The position numbers and the translations under genes were made by a program. A stretch of 7,225 nucleotides of DNA from Candidatus Woesearchaeota archaeon (GTDB taxonomy: Archaea; Nanobdellota; Nanobdellia; Woesearchaeales; B29-G15): NCBI GenBank assembly GCA_003650585.1, contig QMQS01000052.1:1-7225 (forward strand), given 5' to 3'. Under the pieces are notes generated by a model, which saw only the letters and a program-made list of their open reading frames with translations, made no database searches and was not told the origin of the DNA. Numbering within the stretch: position 1 is the first letter of the stretch; every line of letters begins with the position of its first letter. Shown here in pieces: positions 1 to 5,761 of this stretch.

Positions 1-1884
1 ATCTCTGGCTCTGTATTACCCAGCACTATCACTTCTGGAGAAAACACCACATACAACGTTACCATAACAAACCCTTGGAACTTTAATATCACAAACCTCA
101 ATGTCACACTCGTCAACATACCATCCAACTTCAGGAACTATTCCTGCAACATGCCAGGGCAGGAAGGGCTTCCTTATTGCTATTTAGGGGAAATAGCCAA
201 CAAGAGTTCAGTCACAGCAAGTTTTGTGGTAAACACTAACCAAAACACCTCATCTGGAACCTACACAATTAATGCCAGTGTTAAGTACACCAATCCAAAC
301 CTAAACACATACACATTACAAGAGCAAGCCCCGGCTAATGTAGACGTGGGAAAACTATTTGTAACAAATATAGAAGAGTTCTTTATGATAGTAAGAAACA
401 TACAACCCCCGCCACCCGATGAAACACCCCCGTGGTACACCCAAAGCTTTGACGATTCTAATGGGGAAGTTGGTGAGGGTACAATTGTAAATGTTTCGGT
501 TTATTGGAAAGACAATGTCCAGCTCGATAAGGCCATATTCCGGCACAATGCCTCTGGTGTATGGCAGAACATTAGCACCTGCAGCTTGACTAGCAACGAA
601 TCCTGGTGCAACAAGACCATTGACACAACTGGCTATGCTGGCAAAACCATTTGCTGGAACATGTATGCAAATGACACTGCTGGCAATTGGAACAAGAGCA
701 TGCCTGAAACATTACACTGCTTTAATGTGCTATTAGACACAATACCTCCGACTATCGTGCTAAACTTTCCAGATAACAATTACAATACCACCTCAACAGC
801 AATCAACTTCAATTTCTCCGCTACAGACTCAAACTCAGAGAACCTAACATGTAATATTACAGTAAACGGCATCGTGGTGGCTGAAAACCTCATTGCGACA
901 AATGCCACACCATATAACAAAACAGTAAGTAGTTTAGACTTGGGCACTTCATTCTGGAATGTGACCTGCAAGGACCAAGCAGGAAATACAAACACATCTG
1001 TAACAAGATTTTTCACAATAATAACATACCCAAAAAATTTCAACATAAGTTTGCATAGCGATGGAAGCACACTCATACTTAGATGGAGTGCAGTTGAGGG
1101 CGCCACTAATTATGAGATATTCATCACCTCGGATTACTTCAGTGGCTTCCCCACATCACCAAACATAACTACCAATAAAACTAGCTACAATGACACAACG
1201 GCTGGAACTGTTGCAAAGAGGTTCTACGAGATTCAAGCAATCCGTGGCAGTGCAGTGAAACGCTCGAATGTCACAGTGGCTAAGTATGAAAAACAACTAC
1301 AACTTGGATGGAACCTTGTAAGCCTACCGTTGAACCTAACTCACAAGCACCTGGGTCCTCTGTCAAGCTACCCAGATCCATTACCAACTAATCCAACCAA
1401 TTCCATTGTGGCTGTTTATAGACTCATACCTGGCACCGAGACTTGGGAGAGATGCGACCACAGCTCAACCGGCTGGTATCAAGCCGCAGGGAGTGAGAAT
1501 TTTACTACCCTAAATGAAACAGAGGGCTACTGGCTAGAGACCAACTCGAGCACCTCAGTTATTTTTGTCGGTTCAGTCTTTAAGAGCAACACCACAGTAG
1601 AACTTGCTGAGAACTGGAACCTAATTGGCTGGTCATCAATCCAAGACGCAACACTCCCCACTGGGGGCGAACCACCTGCTTACCCATTCACCTGTTCACC
1701 GAGCAATGCCATAAGAAGGCTCTACAGGTACAATGGGACTTCATTTGAGATGACTAACCATTTCGACAATTGGGGATGGTACCCTGCTGACAATACCCCC
1801 TTGTTCACATCAATAAACAAAACAGAGGGCTACTATGTAAAGGTGATACCCAGCACTAACTGGACACTCGAAGCACTAAAATGA
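1..1884 (+). CDS. Secreted multidomain beta-sandwich surface protein, 5'-truncated by window edge
   Basis: The frame is open from base 1, so only the last 627 residues are seen. Numbered from the window edge, the protein shows: a CARDB/NEW3-like domain (about 1-117); a Pro-rich hinge (about 135-139); an Ig-like domain (about 138-245) with Cys194, 203, 218 and 240; a second Ig-like domain (about 246-343, opening PPTIVLNFPDNN, with Cys284 and Cys323 as a likely disulfide); a fibronectin-III-like domain (about 344-430); and two copies of an ~85-residue repeat marked by WNL and TEGYW/TEGYY (433-520 and 533-619). I count roughly 35 N-x-S/T sequons, which suggests an N-glycosylated extracellular protein. 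There is no C-terminal transmembrane helix; it ends TNWTLEALK. The signal peptide and any N-terminal anchor lie outside the window. The stop overlaps the next ATG as ATGA, suggesting translational coupling. Surface location is well supported; the specific function (adhesin, sheath, S-layer-associated) is unknown. Confidence 0.85.
   Translation: MSGSVLPSTITSGENTTYNVTITNPWNFNITNLNVTLVNIPSNFRNYSCNMPGQEGLPYCYLGEIANKSSVTASFVVNTNQNTSSGTYTINASVKYTNPNLNTYTLQEQAPANVDVGKLFVTNIEEFFMIVRNIQPPPPDETPPWYTQSFDDSNGEVGEGTIVNVSVYWKDNVQLDKAIFRHNASGVWQNISTCSLTSNESWCNKTIDTTGYAGKTICWNMYANDTAGNWNKSMPETLHCFNVLLDTIPPTIVLNFPDNNYNTTSTAINFNFSATDSNSENLTCNITVNGIVVAENLIATNATPYNKTVSSLDLGTSFWNVTCKDQAGNTNTSVTRFFTIITYPKNFNISLHSDGSTLILRWSAVEGATNYEIFITSDYFSGFPTSPNITTNKTSYNDTTAGTVAKRFYEIQAIRGSAVKRSNVTVAKYEKQLQLGWNLVSLPLNLTHKHLGPLSSYPDPLPTNPTNSIVAVYRLIPGTETWERCDHSSTGWYQAAGSENFTTLNETEGYWLETNSSTSVIFVGSVFKSNTTVELAENWNLIGWSSIQDATLPTGGEPPAYPFTCSPSNAIRRLYRYNGTSFEMTNHFDNWGWYPADNTPLFTSINKTEGYYVKVIPSTNWTLEALK
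1297..1560 (+). repeat. Copy 1 of the WNL/TEGYW internal tandem repeat in gene 1
   Basis: Encodes about 88 residues from LQLGWNLVSLPL to GYWLETNSS. It aligns by eye with the following copy through WNL, an (S)-x-[AI]-V/I..YR segment, GWY, and an N-x-TEGYW ending. The 13-base stretch aacagagggctac is identical in both copies (1518-1530 and 1821-1833). This repeat type is common near the C-terminus of archaeal secreted proteins; its ligand is unknown. Confidence 0.7.
1597..1857 (+). repeat. Copy 2 of the WNL/TEGYY internal tandem repeat in gene 1
   Basis: Encodes VELAENWNLIGW through INKTEGYYVKVI. It shares WNL, a Tyr-Arg strand followed by NGTSFE (copy 1: PGTETWE), GWYPA (copy 1: GWYQA), and the TEGY ending with copy 1. 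The copies are clearly diverged at protein level, so the duplication is old. Each carries one Cys at a non-equivalent position (in WERC and PFTC), so an inter-repeat disulfide is possible. Confidence 0.65.
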
Positions 1885-2801
1885 AACCAACTCCAAAGAT
1901 AAAAGCCAGCATTAAGCTACTATGGCTCTTGTTGTTAATCTTATCACTCTCAAGAGTCTTTGCCTATATGCCTTTACCAAAAGGTATTGATGGTGTTATT
2001 TATGACATGAACACACTCACACCAGTACCAAATGGCACAAATTTCTCAGTTTGTAATCTTGCAATCTCAGTTTGTGTTTATGGGAAAACAGGTAATCATG
2101 CTCATTCTGGAAGGTTCTCTGCTGCCATCCAAGGTCAAGATGGAGATTTGATAGAGGTGCGTGCATGGCGAAATCAACACTCAACCAACAGGACAGTTCT
2201 CCTGAATGGGTCAATGCACAATGTCAACCTCCTCCTTGACTTGGGTACTTCTAACTACCCCCCAGAAGACTCTTCCCCAACCGAGATGGCGGCAGAGAGC
2301 CCTTCTACTCTTGAAGCGACCTCCACACAGCTGGCAAATATTCAATTAGAGACCATGGATGACTTAGAGATGAAAAGAGAAGAGATAATCAATGCGATTA
2401 GGGTAATACCCTCCCCAAGATTCAATGATACATATGTGGAGCTGAGGGGCTATATCTTCAGCTGCCCTGGCAGAGAGGTTGAGAATGGCACAGAGTTCGT
2501 GCTTTATAACAATAACACAAAAACAGGCATTTCTGGTGTGACCGGGGTCGGCAGTAATGGAGCGTACTATGCCCTACTGCATGCCAAACCTGGCGATACT
2601 ATCACACTACAAGTTTATTATCCCGATATGCACGAGTTTGTAGTGAACCTTACAGACAGGGAGATGGAGCTCAACATCACCCTTGGTGAGTGTCCATTCA
2701 TTTATCATCTAAGTGAGAGTGTCAAAACGCATATTCCATTCCAAGAGTGGCTTGTATGGGTTGTGGTAGGACTAATAATTTTCATACTCTTAAGAAGATG
2801 A
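1881..2801 (+). CDS. Small membrane-anchored surface protein with two regulatory-like beta modules
   Basis: 306 residues. The start ATG overlaps the upstream TGA (ATGA), and the N-terminus is a textbook signal peptide: basic n-region (MKPTPKIKASIK), hydrophobic core (about 13-24), probable cleavage after VFA at residue 28. Module A (about 35-121) and module B (about 187-271) are related beta-sandwich modules resembling carboxypeptidase-regulatory-like domains. They are joined by a linker (122-186) rich in Ser, Thr, Pro and Glu that ends in a probably helical charged stretch (about 150-174). A C-terminal transmembrane helix (290-304) followed by Arg-Arg anchors it with the modules outside. About nine sequons are present. 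It sits between two larger secreted proteins and shares its module with the next one, so it may be a membrane-bound partner for them. No catalytic motif is visible, and the exact function is unknown. Confidence 0.85.
   Translation: MKPTPKIKASIKLLWLLLLILSLSRVFAYMPLPKGIDGVIYDMNTLTPVPNGTNFSVCNLAISVCVYGKTGNHAHSGRFSAAIQGQDGDLIEVRAWRNQHSTNRTVLLNGSMHNVNLLLDLGTSNYPPEDSSPTEMAAESPSTLEATSTQLANIQLETMDDLEMKREEIINAIRVIPSPRFNDTYVELRGYIFSCPGREVENGTEFVLYNNNTKTGISGVTGVGSNGAYYALLHAKPGDTITLQVYYPDMHEFVVNLTDREMELNITLGECPFIYHLSESVKTHIPFQEWLVWVVVGLIIFILLRR
1983..2243 (+). repeat. Shared beta module A (gene 2, N-terminal copy)
   Basis: Residues 35-121 of gene 2. The pattern is GIDGVIY, then VPNGT, a variable strand, GRFS, GQDGD, an AW pair, and LNGSMHNVNL. 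The order and spacing recur in gene 3 (2897-3154) and, more diverged, later in gene 2 (2439-2693). The shape resembles carboxypeptidase regulatory-like/transthyretin-type beta sandwiches. The family assignment is from pattern only. Confidence 0.6.
2439..2693 (+). repeat. Shared beta module B (gene 2, C-terminal copy)
   Basis: Residues 187-271 of gene 2. It keeps the skeleton of module A: LRGYIF, VENGTEF, NGAYY, PGDTI, a YY pair in place of AW, and REMELNITL. It is the most diverged of the three copies and lies directly before the membrane-proximal segment. Confidence 0.5.
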
Positions 2802-4546
2802 TACTCCTAGTCAAACTAGCAAAAAATGGATTTTTCGTAGTGAGCATTGTACTGTTAGTGCTCGTGGCATATGGAGCCACACCACCCTGGCCACATGGCA
2901 TATCTGGGTTTATCTTCTATTCCTCAGGCACTCAAGTGCCAAACGGAATCCCGTATTCACTAAACGACACCAATAATTCCTTTTATTACAAAGATGAAAC
3001 CTCTACGCCAGTGCCGGGCTATACTGGCTGGTACTCTGTTGTGGTAGACGGCACTGATGGCGATATCATAAACTTCCTCGCTTGGAACTCCACGCACTAT
3101 GGTGAAAAGAATTTTACGCTCATAGGAGATATGGAAGTCAATATAACAATCAACAAAACCCGCCCGCCAGAGATAAACCTAAGCATTATAGAGCCAGAGA
3201 ACAACACAGCATTCAACCTTTCATCTTATTTCATAGTCAATGTCTCTATAAATGTGCTCGGCAATGCAGATGCAACCAACTGTAACTTCACAATCTCCTT
3301 TAATTCTAGTGTGCTTGCTCTCGCTGCGGGTGAGAGCTATACCCATTTCATAGCCACAATAACCAAAGCAAGCATTGTTTATGAGGCTTGGAATCTCACT
3401 TCTATAGCAGTAGGCACAAGCAATATTACTGTTAATTCCAGTTGCAGCTCTGATGACAAGAACTTCGATGGGCTAACAGAAGACACTGTTACCAATATAA
3501 CCATAGTGGACAATGTAGCACCAGTGGTTAGGATTGCCTCACCCAAGAACAACACAGCAGAGCTCGGCTCTAATACAATTGTCTTTAGCTTCAATGTGTC
3601 TGATGGCTTAAGTATATTAAATTGTACACTCTATGTAAACAAAACATACAAAAACCACACAGACTCGCCACAGAAGGACACAATGCTAAACCTAAGCACA
3701 ACCCTAAGTAACGGGTTGTATAACTGGAGCATAAATTGTACTGACGCAAGCTATAACACTGGTAGCTCTGGCAGATACAACCTATCTGTTGCTGTGTACA
3801 CCCCACATATCACCCAACTTGAAATAGAGAACCCTGTTAACCTTCTCGCTGGTACAAACAAAGAACTCAGGTGCAATGGGAGTGCCGAAGATGGTAATGG
3901 CTACTCAAACATAATTGCAATCAATGCCACATTTTACTTTATCGCAGGGGGCTACAACAGCTTCTCACCCGATAACAACAATTCACACTATACAACCAGT
4001 TGCACAATGAGCAACCAGTTTGGCAACAGCCTAGATTTTGATTGTGTTTTTAATCTGACTTACTATGCCTCGCCAGGTGAGTGGCAGTGCAATGTGAGCA
4101 TTATAGATGCACAGAGCCATACCAATGCCTCCACAATCAACACAAATGTTAGTGAGCTCTTGGCAATAGGGCTCCCAGGAGAATTGGACTTTGGAGTTAC
4201 CCTACCAGGACAGGCCTCACAGGAGAAGTCCATAAATATAGAGAACCAGGGAAATGTGGCAATCAATATCTCTGTGAGAGGGTATGGCAAGCAGGAGTAT
4301 GACAACCTCTCAATGGTTTGCACAAGCGGCAACATCAGCATTACACTTGAGAGATACAACACAACCCAGGGCAAGGGCTTTGATGAGATGTACAACCTCA
4401 CCCCTGGCTTTACTAAGATACCTGATTTTGTTATTAATAAGAGCAATGGAACGAGCAGTATTGGCACAGTTTACTGGAGGGTTAAGCCAGGGTTCGGTAT
4501 CTCTGGAAGCTGCAACGGTACACTGATATTTTCAGTGGTGGTGTGA
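2798..4546 (+). CDS. Secreted, sequon-dense multidomain Ig-like surface protein
   Basis: 582 residues from the ATG at 2798, which overlaps the upstream stop as ATGA. This start places a signal peptide exactly at the N-terminus (MILLVKLAKNGFF plus hydrophobic core to about residue 24, cleavage near AYGA). An in-frame ATG at 2747 would add 17 residues (MACMGCGRTNN...) that only reflect gene 2's membrane-helix codons. Domains: shared beta module (34-119); an Ig/CARDB-like domain (about 125-238); an Ig-like domain opening DNVAPVVRIASPKNN (about 239-335); another beta domain with four Cys (about 336-450); and a terminal beta-sandwich beginning LPGELDFGVTLPG (about 458-582). I count about 40 N-x-S/T sequons, one per ~15 residues, and ten Cys after the signal peptide. 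There is no C-terminal anchor; it ends TLIFSVVV. It is probably an extracellular glycoprotein held by partners such as genes 2 or 4. No enzyme motif was seen. Confidence 0.85.
   Translation: MILLVKLAKNGFFVVSIVLLVLVAYGATPPWPHGISGFIFYSSGTQVPNGIPYSLNDTNNSFYYKDETSTPVPGYTGWYSVVVDGTDGDIINFLAWNSTHYGEKNFTLIGDMEVNITINKTRPPEINLSIIEPENNTAFNLSSYFIVNVSINVLGNADATNCNFTISFNSSVLALAAGESYTHFIATITKASIVYEAWNLTSIAVGTSNITVNSSCSSDDKNFDGLTEDTVTNITIVDNVAPVVRIASPKNNTAELGSNTIVFSFNVSDGLSILNCTLYVNKTYKNHTDSPQKDTMLNLSTTLSNGLYNWSINCTDASYNTGSSGRYNLSVAVYTPHITQLEIENPVNLLAGTNKELRCNGSAEDGNGYSNIIAINATFYFIAGGYNSFSPDNNNSHYTTSCTMSNQFGNSLDFDCVFNLTYYASPGEWQCNVSIIDAQSHTNASTINTNVSELLAIGLPGELDFGVTLPGQASQEKSINIENQGNVAINISVRGYGKQEYDNLSMVCTSGNISITLERYNTTQGKGFDEMYNLTPGFTKIPDFVINKSNGTSSIGTVYWRVKPGFGISGSCNGTLIFSVVV
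2897..3154 (+). repeat. Shared beta module C (N-terminal domain of gene 3)
   Basis: Residues 34-119 of gene 3. GISGFIF, VPNGI, GWYSVVVDGTDGD, an AW pair and LIGDMEVNITI match module A of gene 2 in order and spacing. Both follow a short post-signal Pro segment (MPLPKG in gene 2, TPPWPHG in gene 3), so the two genes share the arrangement signal peptide, Pro segment, module, which suggests duplication of a gene start. Confidence 0.6.
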
Positions 4547-4549
4547 ATG

Positions 4550-4566
4550 AAAAAATGTTTAAATGC
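4550..4566 (+). promoter_or_regulatory. Candidate archaeal TATA box with BRE-like purine tract
   Basis: The A/T-rich stretch contains TTTAAA at 4558-4563, preceded by gaaaaa at 4550-4555, which fits the general BRE pattern. The TATA centre lies about 28 bases before the ATG at 4589, the spacing expected when an archaeal transcript starts at or just before a leaderless start codon. It lies just after the stop of gene 3 (4544-4546). Chance occurrence in A/T-rich DNA cannot be excluded without transcript data. Confidence 0.45.
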
Positions 4567-4588
4567 TGAGCGAAAAGAACAAAACAAG

Positions 4589-5761
4589 ATGCAAAGAGAG
4601 ATTATTTTAATCAGCACACTCATGCTTTTGATACTAGCACCCATTGTAGGAGCAAGCGTCTCACTTGGGGTTAGCCCAGGTGGCTTGGATTTCAGGGAAG
4701 TGCTTAAGGGAGGGTATGCCAGGAGGGTTATAACTGTATCAACATCTAAATCAGAGCCAGTGCTAACAAGAATAACCTTAGAGGGTGAAATCGCAGACTG
4801 GATTACATTTGAACCAAACACAACCGAGTTTTATATCTCAGAAGATAAGCCCTACAATATTGGGGTGATTGTACAACCCCCTGAAAACATAGAGAACGGA
4901 AACTATTCAGGGGTGATGCATGTACGCACAGAAAAGCTTGGTTCATTGGGCGGGGCAGCATTCGGGGCAATAATCAAAGCAGATGTGACTGTAAACATCA
5001 ATGTGGAGATAACCGGTCAGGAGATACTAAGTTGCTATGTGGGTGGCTTGGATGTGAGGGATGCGGAAGAAGGCTACCCTATTGAGGTTTATGCAAGCGT
5101 TGCGAACGATGGAAATGTTGGTATCACCCCTTTATTCGAGGTTTATGTCTGGGACCAAATGAGAACCACACTCTTACTCACCAGAACGATTGAGGAGCGT
5201 CGAATCCTACCCACAACTAAGGAGCGGCTCTTGCTCACAATACCCAACTCACTCAAACCAGGGCAGTACTGGATCAGTGTGAGAGTGCCTGAGTGTAGGT
5301 TCTCACAATTAAAGACCTTTGATGTGTTGGAGCCAGGGGGCATATCAGACAAGGGTGAGCTTGTAGGGATAAACACAAAGCCGTGGGTGAGTGTTGGGGA
5401 GGTTGTACCTATAATAGGGGTGTTCAAGAACACAGGCAACAGGAGTGAGGAGGTGAAACTCAAAATAGAGATATACAAAGACAAACAACTCGTGAAGGTT
5501 TTGGAGACAGAGACACTGAGGGTTATGGATGGTGAAACAAGGGAGTTTAAGCAGTACTTCATTCCAAAAGTGGCGGGTCGCTATGAGGTTCGAGGTGTGG
5601 CGTTTTATAACAAGAAGGTGACATTCGAGAAGGGTGGAGTAATCAATGTGAAACCAGAGCTGAAGCCAAAGCCAGATTATACACTCTGGGCTGCTTATGC
5701 AATCATGCTATTCTTAATAATTGTTTTGGCAAGGAAGATATACCGTGAAAGGGCGAAGTGA
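4589..5761 (+). CDS. Membrane-anchored surface protein with NEW3/CARDB-like beta domains
   Basis: 390 residues from the ATG at 4589. A start at 4547, directly abutting the upstream TGA, would give 404. I prefer 4589 because it gives a compact signal peptide (MQREIILIST..., cleavage near GAS at about 23) and lies about 28 bases after a TATA-like box. The 4547 start has GGTG motifs just upstream but adds a charged 14-residue leader. Domains: an MSP/NEW3-like beta-sandwich (about 24-142; SPGGLDF, DWITFEPNTTEF, VQPPENIENGNYSG), then two CARDB-like domains (about 147-247 and 258-355; NDGNVG and NTGNRSE strand turns). A Pro/Lys hinge (ELKPKPDY) leads to a transmembrane helix (about 365-381) and a basic tail KIYRERAK. 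Only three sequons are present, far fewer than in genes 1-3, and Lys, Glu and Arg are much more frequent. The topology is extracellular domains on a C-terminal anchor. It is possibly the base of the surface assembly; function unproven. Confidence 0.85.
   Translation: MQREIILISTLMLLILAPIVGASVSLGVSPGGLDFREVLKGGYARRVITVSTSKSEPVLTRITLEGEIADWITFEPNTTEFYISEDKPYNIGVIVQPPENIENGNYSGVMHVRTEKLGSLGGAAFGAIIKADVTVNINVEITGQEILSCYVGGLDVRDAEEGYPIEVYASVANDGNVGITPLFEVYVWDQMRTTLLLTRTIEERRILPTTKERLLLTIPNSLKPGQYWISVRVPECRFSQLKTFDVLEPGGISDKGELVGINTKPWVSVGEVVPIIGVFKNTGNRSEEVKLKIEIYKDKQLVKVLETETLRVMDGETREFKQYFIPKVAGRYEVRGVAFYNKKVTFEKGGVINVKPELKPKPDYTLWAAYAIMLFLIIVLARKIYRERAK
5731..5737 (+). promoter_or_regulatory. 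Shine-Dalgarno-like AAGGAAG before the Trm1 GTG start
   Basis: AAGGAAG lies seven bases before the GTG at 5745, inside the last codons of the upstream gene. It supports GTG 5745 over the in-frame TTG at 5721, whose extra residues (MFWQGRYT) have no counterpart in Trm1 proteins as I know them. Confidence 0.5.

Noticed and set aside
780..1106. 108-residue minus-strand open frame
   Set aside because: Antisense to the Ig-like domain of gene 1, whose protein pattern explains the DNA.
18..1858. Shared 10-mer cccagcacta at 18-27 and 1849-1858
   Set aside because: Short match encoding a common P-S-T turn; expected by chance in Pro/Ser/Thr-rich genes.
2747..2797. Upstream ATG of gene 3 adding MACMGCGRTNNFHTLKK
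   Set aside because: These codons are the out-of-frame shadow of gene 2's transmembrane helix; the ATG at 2798 gives an ATGA overlap and a clean signal peptide.
4063..4467. 134-residue open frame on the minus strand
   Set aside because: Antisense to the terminal domain of gene 3; low-complexity hydrophobic product with no support.
1..4546. Calling genes 1 or 3 the S-layer protein
   Set aside because: Composition fits a surface glycoprotein, but no family-specific S-layer domain is recognisable and expression level is unknown.
5143..5562. 139-residue open frame on the minus strand
   Set aside because: Ser/Leu-rich product antisense to a clear coding region, with no domain or start context; a shadow.
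5721..5744. TTG start for trm1
   Set aside because: The extra residues MFWQGRYT do not fit Trm1 N-termini and lie in the anchor codons of gene 4; GTG 5745 has a ribosome-binding-like site.
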